Positions 17,236 through 25,500 of a DNA stretch of 64,000 bases are shown piece by piece. The stretch is taken from positions 27,852-91,851 of the forward strand of contig CAKSEL010000011.1 in assembly GCA_934446675.1 (NCBI GenBank), given 5' to 3'. How positions within the stretch are numbered: the first letter of the stretch is position 1; the number at the start of each line of letters is the position of its first letter. Source of the stretch: an uncultured Eubacteriales bacterium. GTDB taxonomy: Bacteria > Bacillota > Clostridia > Oscillospirales > CAG-382. Below the pieces are notes generated by a model. It searched no databases and was not told the DNA's origin. It saw only the letters and a list, made by a program, of their open reading frames with translations. The translations under genes and the position numbers were made by a program.

Positions 17236-18258
17236 ATGAGTAAAGATATAGGAATAGATCTCGGAACGGCAAATGTGCTTGTATATGTAAAGGGCAAGGG
17301 AGTAGTGCTTGAAGAGCCGTCCGTCGTTGCCGTTGAAAAGGAAAGCGGCAAAGTGCTTAAAGTCGGAAAAGAGGCGCAGGCGCTCTTGGGAAGAACACCG
17401 GGAAATATTCTCGCGGTAAAACCTCTTGAGGACGGCGTTATCTCACAGTACGACGTCACCATGAAAATGCTTAAATACTTTATCAGAAAGTCCGTCGGCA
17501 CGGGATTTTTCAAACCGCGCGTAATGATCTGCGTTCCCAGCGGCATAACCGAGGTTGAGGAAAGGGCGGTGTGTGACGCGGCTCTCGCTGCGGGTGCAAA
17601 AAAGACATATCTTATTGAAGAACCTTTCGCCGCGGCAATCGGCGCAGGCATCGACGTGTCAAAACCTACCGGAAACATGGTCGTGGATATAGGCGGAGGA
17701 ACGACAGACGCCGCCGTAATTTCCTACGGAGATATAGTTACCAGCGAGTCGGTAAAGGCTGCAGGAAATAAGCTTGACGAAGCTGTTGCAAAATATATAC
17801 GCTATAAATACAATGTGCTTATCGGCGAAAGAACGGCTGAGGATATAAAGAAACAGATAGGCTCTGCGTTTCCTCTCGATAAAGAATACGTAATGGACGT
17901 AAAGGGCAGGGATCTCAAAGAAGGACTGCCCAAGATGATAACCATAAATTCCGCTGAGGTAAGAGAGGCGGCAGAGCCTGTCGTAAAGCAGATAGTAACG
18001 GCTGTTCTTCATGTGATAGAGAGAACTCCGCCGGAACTTGTCGGCGATATTGCGGCAAACGGAATAGTGCTTACGGGCGCCGGAAGCCTGCTTTACGGAA
18101 TTGACCGCCTTATAGAGCATGCAACCGGAATACGCACATATATTGCGGAAAATCCTTCTGCCTGCGTTGTTCTCGGCACGGGAAGATACCTCGACAATCT
18201 TCAGGTTCTGCCCGAAGGGACGATAAATATTTCGCGCCGCAGACAGCAAAGACTTTAA
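17236..18258 (+). CDS. mreB: Rod-shape-determining actin homologue MreB/Mbl
   Basis: 340 residues, normal for MreB. The actin-fold ATPase polymerises under the membrane and guides lateral wall synthesis. Motifs: phosphate 1 loop DIGIDLGTANVLVYVKGKG (residues 4-22), KPLEDGVISQYD, EEPFAAAIGAG, phosphate 2 VVDIGGGTTDAAVIS, and the adenosine loop IVLTGAGSLLYGID. Transcribed alone, without mreC, mreD or rodA next to it, as for stand-alone Mbl/MreBH paralogues, so it may be one of several copies; the exact paralogue cannot be told. GGGAGT precedes the ATG. Confidence 0.93.
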   Translation: MSKDIGIDLGTANVLVYVKGKGVVLEEPSVVAVEKESGKVLKVGKEAQALLGRTPGNILAVKPLEDGVISQYDVTMKMLKYFIRKSVGTGFFKPRVMICVPSGITEVEERAVCDAALAAGAKKTYLIEEPFAAAIGAGIDVSKPTGNMVVDIGGGTTDAAVISYGDIVTSESVKAAGNKLDEAVAKYIRYKYNVLIGERTAEDIKKQIGSAFPLDKEYVMDVKGRDLKEGLPKMITINSAEVREAAEPVVKQIVTAVLHVIERTPPELVGDIAANGIVLTGAGSLLYGIDRLIEHATGIRTYIAENPSACVVLGTGRYLDNLQVLPEGTINISRRRQQRL

Positions 18259-18270
18259 AGCGCTCATAAA

Positions 18271-18301
18271 TAAAAAATTGACTGCGGTTTTTATACCGCA
18301 G
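18271..18301 (-). terminator. Terminator between convergent mreB and the isomerase-like gene
   Basis: Stem CTGCGGT (18282-18288) / ACCGCAG (18295-18301) with a 6-nt loop. A T-run follows only when read on the minus strand, so it mainly serves the minus-strand gene. Confidence 0.7.
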
Positions 18302-18333
18302 CCTTGCATATATGATTTTCGGCTTTGCCGTTT

Positions 18334-19110
18334 TCAGCAAAGTCCGAGGGAATGGAGATAGTCAAAGCTCTTCTTTAAGCACTCGAACTGATCTTCACCG
18401 TAGCAGTTGTCCTGTTCGACGAACGCATATTCCGTTCCGCCGTCAACGGCAGCCTTGATGATAGGCTCAAAGTCAAGCAATCCGCTTCCTACCGGTGCAA
18501 AGTGCTTTGTTCCGTCGGGAAGTATTACCATGTCTTTTAAGTGTATGCAGGGAATTCTGCCGGATAATTTCTTTAACCATTCGACAGGCTCGTAACCGGC
18601 AGCCTTTACCCAGTATGTGTCAAGAGTAAAGCCCATTTCGTCGGGGGCAAAGGTTTTCATGAGATAATCCATTGCTATCTCGCCGTCTACTTCTATGAAT
18701 TCCTTGTCGTGGTTGTGGTACATGAAGTAACAGCCGTTGTCTTTCATTATTTTTGCGGCGTTAAGGTACTTTTCGGTAAAATCGTACCAGATGTCCTTGG
18801 ACTTGTTTTTATTCTCGTCGAAAATTCCGGGCATAGAGCCTATGCCGATGTATTTGCAGCCTAAGATTTTGTGCTCTTTTATGACGTTCTCTGTGTCCGT
18901 GCTCATTCTTCCCATGTCGTAGTGGGTAAGATCGCAGGTAAGACCGTTTTTGTCAAGCTCTTCTTTTAACCATTCGGGTTCGTATTTGCAGGTTCCGGAA
19001 ACCTGAACCGATTTGTAACCTATGTCGGCGATCTTTTTAAGACATTCGGATATGCCTTCGGTGGTTTTTGTAAGGTCGTGGACGGTGTACATCTGTGCTC
19101 CGATTTTCAT
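18334..19110 (-). CDS. Sugar phosphate isomerase/epimerase family protein (xylose isomerase-like TIM barrel)
   Basis: 258 residues. AP-endonuclease-2/xylose-isomerase-like TIM barrel (IolE/IolI/hydroxypyruvate isomerase superfamily): MKIGAQMYTVHDLTKT at strand 1, DIGYKSVQVSG, MYHNHDKEF (metal-site H-x-H), FTLDTYWVKAAG, HLKDM (metal-site H), and a late glutamate in EYAFVEQDN. These residues form the usual divalent-metal pocket. The actual sugar is unknown; the family also includes 3-keto-sugar and inosose enzymes. Divergent from an AraC regulator whose start lies about 170 nt away, so joint regulation by a sugar signal is plausible. Confidence 0.85.
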   Translation of the reverse strand: MKIGAQMYTVHDLTKTTEGISECLKKIADIGYKSVQVSGTCKYEPEWLKEELDKNGLTCDLTHYDMGRMSTDTENVIKEHKILGCKYIGIGSMPGIFDENKNKSKDIWYDFTEKYLNAAKIMKDNGCYFMYHNHDKEFIEVDGEIAMDYLMKTFAPDEMGFTLDTYWVKAAGYEPVEWLKKLSGRIPCIHLKDMVILPDGTKHFAPVGSGLLDFEPIIKAAVDGGTEYAFVEQDNCYGEDQFECLKKSFDYLHSLGLC

Positions 19111-19283
19111 ATATAACCCCTCTTTTCAGCAAAATGTATTTTTTTGTATTTATTGTCGGTTGACATTCTTTCTGTTTGCTATTATAATATTATTGAGAAT
19201 ATTTTTCAATGGATTATTTTAAGATAAACTATGCATATTTGTGTTTTTGAACTGTTTTTAAAAAATAATTCGGAGGTTTGCAT

Positions 19284-20033
19284 ATGCCTGACGTAAGATA
19301 TTTTATACATTACCTTGCAAAAAGAAGCTGTGTTGCGGAAAAGATAGACGATTTTGAGCCGCTTACATACTGCGACCTTACATTTGTCATTGACGGCAGC
19401 CTGAATTACCGCATAAACGGTCAGAGCTTTACACTTGGACCGGGAGATGCAATGTTTTGTCCCGAAGGCGGAATAAGAAAGCGTGAAAAAGGCACGGAAA
19501 GGACAAACTATATATCGGTAAACTTCCGCTGCTCCGGTTCTGATGTTCCGCTTATGCCGTACTGTATGCGCGATATATACTGCCACGATATTGACTATTG
19601 CGTTTCAAAACTGCTTGAAATATATTATCAGAACGGAAAATATACGCTGAAAAAGTGCAGCTGCCTGCTTGAATACGTGCTTTTTGAGATGCTTGAACGG
19701 CTTTCCGACGAGGAGGAAAACAGGCACGTCGCGCTAATGAAGAGGTATATTTCATATAACTGGTACAGAAAAATAAGTCTTGATGAGATATCCGAGGCTG
19801 CGCATCTGAGCCGTTCGTATTCGTCCGCCGTGTTTAAAAAGACGGTCGGAATGTCTATAAGCGACTATATTATAGACATACGTATAAGCAGAGCGTGCGA
19901 AATGCTTAGATTTTCCGACGAGTCGGTTGCGGATATTGCCGATAAGACGGGATTCTGCGACATTTTCTATTTCAGCAAAACCTTTAAGCGCATTAAAGGT
20001 ATGTCTCCGCTTCAGTACCGTTCAATGAAATGA
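19284..20033 (+). CDS. AraC-family transcriptional regulator
   Basis: 249 residues from ATG 19284. A TTG six bases earlier would overlap the ribosome site, whereas CGGAGG (19271-19276) is 7 nt before the ATG. N-terminal cupin-like ligand domain about 15-100 (TFVIDGSLNYRINGQSFTLGPGDAMFCPEGG). C-terminal double helix-turn-helix about 150-249: KISLDEISEAAHLSRSYSSAVFKK, then SVADIADKTGFCDIFYFSKTFKRIKGMSPLQYR, the AraC signature. Likely senses a sugar or related small molecule and controls the divergent isomerase-like gene and perhaps the downstream transferase gene (19 nt gap). Confidence 0.9.
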   Translation: MPDVRYFIHYLAKRSCVAEKIDDFEPLTYCDLTFVIDGSLNYRINGQSFTLGPGDAMFCPEGGIRKREKGTERTNYISVNFRCSGSDVPLMPYCMRDIYCHDIDYCVSKLLEIYYQNGKYTLKKCSCLLEYVLFEMLERLSDEEENRHVALMKRYISYNWYRKISLDEISEAAHLSRSYSSAVFKKTVGMSISDYIIDIRISRACEMLRFSDESVADIADKTGFCDIFYFSKTFKRIKGMSPLQYRSMK

Positions 20034-20052
20034 TAAAACGAAAGGACAGTAA

Positions 20053-21903
20053 ATGAAGAAAAAGTTTTTCCTTCTGCAAAAAAATACGGACGGCTTTACG
20101 CGCACGCAAAGCATAATATATAATTCGTTTACGCCGTTAATGCTTGTGATTTCCGCCGTGATATGCGGCGTTCTGTCTCTCATGCTTGCATACGGAGAGT
20201 ATGAAAGAGTGCTGTTTTACAGCTATTTTTCAAATCCGATAATAGTGTTTCTCAACATTCTCCCGCCGGTGCTTGTCTCGCTTGTTTTGTGGGGACTTTG
20301 CGGCAGGGCATGGATCGCAAACCTTGTTTCGTCGGTCGTAACTCTCGGATTTACGTCGGCTGACTACTATCTTCTTAAATTCCGTGACGATCCGCTGCTG
20401 TTTTCCGACGTAATGTACGTAAGAGAGGCGGCGCAAATTAATTCAAGATACGATATGACTCCCGGCAAGCGTATGATATTTGCATATGTAATTTGTATTG
20501 TTCTTACCGTACTTCTGTTTTTCTTCGCGCGAAAGAAACCCAAAGCCGGAATACGCATACCCGTGACGGTTCTTGCGGCGTTTTTGGTGTTTGTGCCGGT
20601 CAAAAATCTGTATACCGACACATATACCTATGATATAAAAACGGAGAACTACGAATATATAAACCGCTGGTCGTCAACGCAGAACTTTATCTCAAAGGGC
20701 TTTGTATATCCGTTTCTTCACAGCATATCTGACGCCTTTCCCAAGGCTCCGGACGGATATTCCGAAAAAGCTGCAAAGGAAATACTTTCCGCTTATACAG
20801 ATTCGGATATACCCGAAGAAAAAAGAGTGGATATAATCGCGGTAATGCTTGAGGCATATAACGATCTTACGCTGCTCGGCGTTGACGGAATAGACCAAAA
20901 CGTCTATAAAGCGTACCATGATCTGATTGACGAGTGCTATCACGGACGTCTTGTGACCAATATCTTTGCCGGAGGCACCATTGATACCGAACGCGCGTTT
21001 TTAACGGGATATTCGACGCTCGGAAATTTCAGACACGATACAAATTCCTATGTGCGCTATCTTGAATCGCAGAATTATTATGCCGACGGAAGCCACCCGT
21101 GCTACCGCTGGTTCTATAACCGACTTAATGTGAATAACTATCTCGGTTTCAAAAACTATTACTTCTATGAGGACTATTACAGCACGCTGTCGTCTACGAT
21201 TGCCGTGGATTCGATAGTGTTTCCCGAAATAAAAAATTTCTATGACCGCGAAAAGGATTCGGGACAAAATTATTTCGGGTTCCACGTGACCTATCAGGGA
21301 CACGGCCCGTACTCTGCGGAAAGTCTTGAATGGGTATCTCAGCCGGTGTTCTCAAACCCGGCAGTCGGAGAGGCTTCGTCTGTCATACTCAATAACTATC
21401 TCGGCTCGGTATCGAATACTGCTGAAAATATAGTAAACCTCGTAAATGAACTCAAAAAAGAGGACAGACCCGTTCTGTTCGTGTTCTTCGGTGACCATAA
21501 ACCGTGGCTCGGAGACGGAAACAGCGTTTATAACGAACTCGGAGTTGATCTTGACGTGTCGCAGTACGGCGGGTTTATGAATTACTATTCCACGGAATAC
21601 GCAATCTTTGCAAATGACGCCGCAAAAGAGCTGCTCGGCAGCGATTTCACCGGAACCGGACCGACAATAAGCCCGTGCTTTCTTATGAATGAGCTTTTCT
21701 CGGAGTGCTCGTATGAGGGAAACGCTTATATGAAGTTTACAAATTACGTCAGAAGCCTGCTTCCCGTAATAAACAAAAACGGCTTTATCGACGAGAACGG
21801 AAATTTCTACACGGACGAAAACGACCTCAATAAAGAGCATAAAGAGGCTCTGCGCAAGTTCAGAATTGTGGAAAAATACGTGTCGGATAACTTCTCACAG
21901 TAA
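20053..21903 (+). CDS. LTA synthase-type membrane sulfatase-fold phosphoglycerol transferase
   Basis: 616 residues. Five hydrophobic helices in about 28-190, then an extracellular alkaline-phosphatase/sulfatase-fold domain about 255-560. Active-site residues match the LtaS family: Glu267 in MLEAYND, the nucleophile Thr309 in AGGTIDTERAFLTG, and Asp481-His482 in FGDHKPWLG. LtaS enzymes transfer glycerol phosphate from phosphatidylglycerol to growing lipoteichoic acid or to other glycans. Which acceptor is used here is not clear; it may instead be a phosphoglycerol transferase acting on a surface polysaccharide. AAAGGA lies 8 nt before the ATG. It follows the AraC gene closely. Confidence 0.88.
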   Translation: MKKKFFLLQKNTDGFTRTQSIIYNSFTPLMLVISAVICGVLSLMLAYGEYERVLFYSYFSNPIIVFLNILPPVLVSLVLWGLCGRAWIANLVSSVVTLGFTSADYYLLKFRDDPLLFSDVMYVREAAQINSRYDMTPGKRMIFAYVICIVLTVLLFFFARKKPKAGIRIPVTVLAAFLVFVPVKNLYTDTYTYDIKTENYEYINRWSSTQNFISKGFVYPFLHSISDAFPKAPDGYSEKAAKEILSAYTDSDIPEEKRVDIIAVMLEAYNDLTLLGVDGIDQNVYKAYHDLIDECYHGRLVTNIFAGGTIDTERAFLTGYSTLGNFRHDTNSYVRYLESQNYYADGSHPCYRWFYNRLNVNNYLGFKNYYFYEDYYSTLSSTIAVDSIVFPEIKNFYDREKDSGQNYFGFHVTYQGHGPYSAESLEWVSQPVFSNPAVGEASSVILNNYLGSVSNTAENIVNLVNELKKEDRPVLFVFFGDHKPWLGDGNSVYNELGVDLDVSQYGGFMNYYSTEYAIFANDAAKELLGSDFTGTGPTISPCFLMNELFSECSYEGNAYMKFTNYVRSLLPVINKNGFIDENGNFYTDENDLNKEHKEALRKFRIVEKYVSDNFSQ

Positions 21904-21980
21904 AATAATTTAAGAAATTGTAAACAAAACGCTGCATTGATGAATTATTTTAATTTTTTGTATTGATTTGCTGTTATGTC

Positions 21981-22009
21981 TTGACATATCCGGCTTTGCA
22001 TAGTAAAAT
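21981..22009 (+). promoter_or_regulatory. Promoter of the aromatic amino acid operon
   Basis: TTGACA (21981-21986), exactly 17 nt, TAAAAT (22004-22009). Transcription would start near 22016, about 28 nt before the leader peptide. Confidence 0.75.
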
Positions 22010-22043
22010 ACGTTCATACACGAAAGAACACAGGTGACGGATA

Positions 22044-22142
22044 ATGAAAATGTTTGATCTTATCAAAACTTATTTTTATTATTATTACGGCTTTGCTTTT
22101 AACACGGCAAGGTCTTTCGTCGTTGTGCCTTCGGCTGCGTAA
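22044..22142 (+). CDS. Tyr/Phe-rich leader peptide of the aro operon attenuator (32 aa)
   Basis: ATG with AGGTGA (22032-22037) 6 nt upstream opens a 32-codon reading frame ending TAA. Codons 10-19 (22071-22100) read TYFYYYYGFAF from codon 9 on: five Tyr and three Phe in eleven residues. Such a run is expected of a peptide whose translation measures charged tRNA-Tyr and tRNA-Phe. It sits between a consensus promoter and a terminator immediately upstream of tyrA, in the place of pheL or trpL in enteric bacteria. Stalling at the Tyr/Phe codons would let the antiterminator (22111-22119 with 22169-22177) form. Very likely a real translated peptide, by composition and context. Confidence 0.85.
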   Translation: MKMFDLIKTYFYYYYGFAFNTARSFVVVPSAA

Positions 22143-22177
22143 TAAAAAAGCAGTGCGTTGTTGATGTGCGAAAGACC
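22111..22177 (+). promoter_or_regulatory. Antiterminator stem of the aro attenuator
   Basis: GGTCTTTCG (22111-22119) is the exact reverse complement of CGAAAGACC (22169-22177). The 3' arm overlaps the first bases of the terminator stem (22175-22184), so the two structures exclude each other. GGCA (22106-22109) and TGCC (22126-22129) can form a short protector hairpin around the 5' arm when the ribosome has finished the leader peptide. Confidence 0.75.
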
Positions 22178-22212
22178 GCGGTGATGAAAATTTCACTGCG
22201 GTTTGTTTTTTT
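22175..22212 (+). terminator. Attenuator terminator upstream of tyrA
   Basis: ACCGCGGTGA (22175-22184) pairs with TCACTGCGGT (22193-22202), 10 bp including one G-U, 8-nt loop, followed by TTGTTTTTTT. It lies 46 nt before the tyrA start, inside the operon leader, so it is a conditional terminator. Confidence 0.85.
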
Positions 22213-22257
22213 GTTACAATATGATATGTGAAAATAAAAATAAAGGGTGGTATAATT

Positions 22258-23103
22258 ATGACAGTGGGAATCGTTGGACTCGGACTTATAGGCGCGTCTT
22301 TGGCAAAGACAATAAAAAAGCATACGGACTTTGCGGTAATGGGATATGACCTTTCCGAGGAAGTAATGGAATCGGCGCTGCTCGACGGAACGATAGACGA
22401 GAGGCTTAATCTCGGCGGAGAGCATTGCGATATGATATTGGTTGCGCTTTATCCCGACGACGTTGTGGATTTCGTAAGCAAAAACGCAGATCTGTTTAAC
22501 GATACGATAGTCATTGACTGCGGCGGTACAAAGAAAAAGGTCTGCGACAGTCTTTTCCCTGTTGCGCGCGAGCATGGATTTACTTTTATCGGCGGACACC
22601 CTATGGCAGGTATAGAAAAATCCGGATATGCCGCGTCAACCGACAGTATGTTCGACGGCGCGTTCATGATACTCGTGCCCGACGAAGGTATAGATAAGAT
22701 GAAACTTGACTACGTAAAGATGTTTTTTATCTCGATAGGCTTTCACAGAATAACGCTTACGACCGCAAAGGAGCATGACGAGATAATAGCGTATACCTCT
22801 CAGCTTGCGCACGTCGTGTCAAGTGCATATGTAAAAAGCCCGACGTCGGTGAGAAACCTCGGATTTTCCGCAGGCAGCTTTAAGGATATGACAAGAGTTG
22901 CGTTCCTTAACGAACCTATGTGGACCGAGCTGTTTTTCCAGAATAAAGAATTTCTGTTGAATGAAGTGGATATTTTCATAGAGAACATGAAACAGTACAG
23001 AGAGGCACTCGCAAACCTTGACAGGGACGAGATGATGTCGCTGCTTGCAGAGGGCAAGAAACAGAGAATAGCCGCATGGACTGCGGTTTCGCAAAAGAAA
23101 TAA
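22258..23103 (+). CDS. tyrA: Prephenate dehydrogenase
   Basis: 281 residues. Oxidatively decarboxylates prephenate to 4-hydroxyphenylpyruvate, the tyrosine branch. Rossmann motif GLGLIGASLAKTI at residues 7-19; later GGHPMAG (about 115) and HDEIIAYTSQLAHVVSSAY (about 175-195), typical of TyrA helical dimerisation/prephenate sites. There is no ACT or chorismate mutase domain, so feedback control must come from elsewhere, plausibly the attenuator. ATG at 22258 was chosen over an in-frame GTG 30 nt upstream because AAGGGTGG sits just before it. First structural gene of the operon. Confidence 0.95.
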   Translation: MTVGIVGLGLIGASLAKTIKKHTDFAVMGYDLSEEVMESALLDGTIDERLNLGGEHCDMILVALYPDDVVDFVSKNADLFNDTIVIDCGGTKKKVCDSLFPVAREHGFTFIGGHPMAGIEKSGYAASTDSMFDGAFMILVPDEGIDKMKLDYVKMFFISIGFHRITLTTAKEHDEIIAYTSQLAHVVSSAYVKSPTSVRNLGFSAGSFKDMTRVAFLNEPMWTELFFQNKEFLLNEVDIFIENMKQYREALANLDRDEMMSLLAEGKKQRIAAWTAVSQKK

Positions 23104-23130
23104 AGACTAATTTTTACCCGGAGGCAAATC

Positions 23131-24387
23131 ATGACCGTAACGCTTGATCCAAAGACAATACTCGGAGGAACGCTGGATATAATTTCCTCAAAATCGGATA
23201 TTCACCGCTGTATAATCTGCGCATCCTTTGCGGATAAGGAGACCGAAATAGAATTCTGCGGACTTTCAAAGGATATACTTACGACCGTCGAATGTGTTGA
23301 AAAGCTCGGAGCAAAGGCGGAGTTCAACGATAAAAGAGTTAAGATATACCCTGCCGATGTCTCGTCAATACGCCAGGGACTCGTGCTTGACTGCCATGAG
23401 AGCGGAACTACCGCGCGCTTTCTGCTGCCGATAGCGTCGCTTGTGTGCAGAGGCTGCACCGTTACCGGAAGCGGAAGACTTCCCGAAAGACCGTTCAGCG
23501 CACTCTGCAAGTCGCTTGAAGAACACGGCGCGCAGTTTTCGTCGGAAACGCTGCCCATAACCGTAAATAAGCCTAACGGCGGCAAAGGCACATATAAGAT
23601 ACCCGGAAATATTAGCTCTCAGTATGTAAGCGGACTGCTGCTCATGCTTGTTCTCGCAGGCGGAGGAAAGGTTGAGCTTACAACGCCGCTGGAGTCTGCC
23701 GGTTATGTCGATATGACGGTGTATACGCTAAAGCGTTTCGGTATAGATGTTATATGCGAAGACGGGAAATATACCGTTCCCGAAGGACAGAGGTTTGTTT
23801 CTCCCGGAAAAATAAAAGCACAGGGCGACTGGTCGAGCGCGGCGTTCTGGCTGTGCGCCGACGCACTCGGTGCAAACGTGTCGCTTAAAGGACTTGACGT
23901 GAACTGTCCGCAGGGCGACAGAATAATACTCGATTACCTTGAAAAATTCGGTGCGGATAAGAAAATAAACGGCGATATGGTGTCTGTCGAGGCTGCGCGC
24001 TTAAAGGCAATAGAGATAGACGCCAAGAACTGCCCCGATCTTGTTCCAGTGCTTGCGGTTACGGCGTGTGCAGCAAAAGGCACTACAATAATAAAAGGCG
24101 CTGCAAGACTGCGGCTTAAAGAAAGCGACAGAATAGAGTCTACCGTGAAGATGCTGAGAAGTCTCGGAGCAGACGCAGACGCACTTCCCGACGGTATGAC
24201 AATACGCGGAAAAGGATACCTTGACGGCGGCATGGTTGACGGCTGTAATGATCATAGGATCGTAATGTCCGCTGCGATTGCGTCGCTCATCTGCCGTTCA
24301 CAGGTGGTCATAGACGGTGCGAGAGCCGCCGAAAAATCCTATTCGACGTTCTTTAACGATTTCGATAAGCTGACTTTGAAAAAATAA
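23131..24387 (+). CDS. aroA: 3-phosphoshikimate 1-carboxyvinyltransferase (EPSP synthase)
   Basis: 418 residues. Joins shikimate-3-phosphate and PEP. Motifs: SSKSDIHRCIICASF (residues 15-29, PEP/shikimate lysine and serine), HESGTTARFLLPIASL (about 89-104), RLPERPF, SSQYVSGLLLMLVLAGG, GDWSSAAFW, RLKESDRIE, and CNDHRIVMSAA. The glycine-loop form ESGTTAR rather than NAGTAMR resembles divergent EPSP synthases, so inhibitor sensitivity cannot be assumed. It follows tyrA by 27 nt, with GGAGG before the ATG. Confidence 0.96.
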   Translation: MTVTLDPKTILGGTLDIISSKSDIHRCIICASFADKETEIEFCGLSKDILTTVECVEKLGAKAEFNDKRVKIYPADVSSIRQGLVLDCHESGTTARFLLPIASLVCRGCTVTGSGRLPERPFSALCKSLEEHGAQFSSETLPITVNKPNGGKGTYKIPGNISSQYVSGLLLMLVLAGGGKVELTTPLESAGYVDMTVYTLKRFGIDVICEDGKYTVPEGQRFVSPGKIKAQGDWSSAAFWLCADALGANVSLKGLDVNCPQGDRIILDYLEKFGADKKINGDMVSVEAARLKAIEIDAKNCPDLVPVLAVTACAAKGTTIIKGAARLRLKESDRIESTVKMLRSLGADADALPDGMTIRGKGYLDGGMVDGCNDHRIVMSAAIASLICRSQVVIDGARAAEKSYSTFFNDFDKLTLKK

Positions 24388-24405
24388 TTTCGGAGAAAGA
24401 AAACT

Positions 24406-25479
24406 ATGAATACATTCGGCGAAAAAATCAGAGTTACCGTGTTCGGACAGTCCCATGCTCCGGCAATAGGCGTGACGGTTGACGGACTTCCGTGCGGAGT
24501 GAGCATAGACCAAGAAGAACTTTATAAATTCATGCTGCGGCGCGCACCCGGAACCTCAAATACGTCCACATCGCGTAAAGAGGCGGACAGACCCGTTATT
24601 GTTTCGGGACTTAACGATAAAGGACTTACCTGCGGCGCTCCGCTTACCGCGCTCATTTATAATTCCGACGCACATTCAAAGGACTATTCCGAACTGTTTA
24701 TGCGTCCGCGTCCGTCGCACGCTGATTTTCCGGCATGGATAAGATACGGAGAAAACTACGATATACGCGGCGGAGGACAGTTTTCCGGCAGACTTACCGC
24801 ACCGCTTTGCATTGCCGGAGGAATACTTATGCAGATACTCAAAGCAAAGGGAATACATATCGGTGCGCATATACTTTCGGTAAACGACGTAAGGGACTTC
24901 GGATTTGACATGGCAAATGTTTCGGCAAATGAGCTTGAAAACATAAAGTCAAAGAATTTTCCGACTATTGACGACTCTGCCGCAGAGAGTATGAAGGAAA
25001 AAATACTTTTTGCAAAGCAGAATCTCGATTCCGTCGGAGGTGTTGTGGAGTGTGCGGTCGTCGGACTTGAACCGGGACTCGGCGAGCCTGAGTTTTGCGG
25101 AATTGAGAACGCCGTTTCACAGGCGGTTTTTGCAATACCTGCGGTAAAGGGAATAGAATTCGGTCACGGCTTTGAAAGCACGCTGCTTTACGGATCGGAA
25201 AACAATGACGAGTATGCTTTTGACGGGCAAAAAACTGTAACTCTTACAAATAACGCCGGCGGTATCTGCGGCGGAATGACAACGGGCATGCCGGTGGTTT
25301 TCAGGGCTGCATTCAAACCCACGCCGTCGATTGCAAAGGCGCAGAACAGCGTTGACCTTGCGTCGCATGAAAATATAAAGCTTGAAATAAAGGGCAGACA
25401 CGATCCTTGCGTTGTCGTAAGAGCAGTGCCTTGCGTTGAGGCGGCTGCCGCAATAGCGATAAGTCAGTTTGTACTTTGA
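24406..25479 (+). CDS. aroC: Chorismate synthase
   Basis: 357 residues. Anti-1,4-elimination of phosphate from EPSP to chorismate; needs reduced FMN. Motifs: FGQSHAPAIGVTVDGLPCG (residues 12-30), the RGGGQFSGRLTAPLC region (about 122-136), DSVGGVVECAVVGLEPGLGEP, EFGHGFE, NNAGGICGGMTTGMPVVFRAAFKPTPSI, and GRHDPCVVVRAVPCVEAAAA near the end. It lies 18 nt after aroA. There is no flavin reductase domain, so reduced FMN comes from elsewhere, as is usual in anaerobes. Confidence 0.97.
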   Translation: MNTFGEKIRVTVFGQSHAPAIGVTVDGLPCGVSIDQEELYKFMLRRAPGTSNTSTSRKEADRPVIVSGLNDKGLTCGAPLTALIYNSDAHSKDYSELFMRPRPSHADFPAWIRYGENYDIRGGGQFSGRLTAPLCIAGGILMQILKAKGIHIGAHILSVNDVRDFGFDMANVSANELENIKSKNFPTIDDSAAESMKEKILFAKQNLDSVGGVVECAVVGLEPGLGEPEFCGIENAVSQAVFAIPAVKGIEFGHGFESTLLYGSENNDEYAFDGQKTVTLTNNAGGICGGMTTGMPVVFRAAFKPTPSIAKAQNSVDLASHENIKLEIKGRHDPCVVVRAVPCVEAAAAIAISQFVL

Positions 25480-25500
25480 TATATGGGAGAATTTAAAGAC

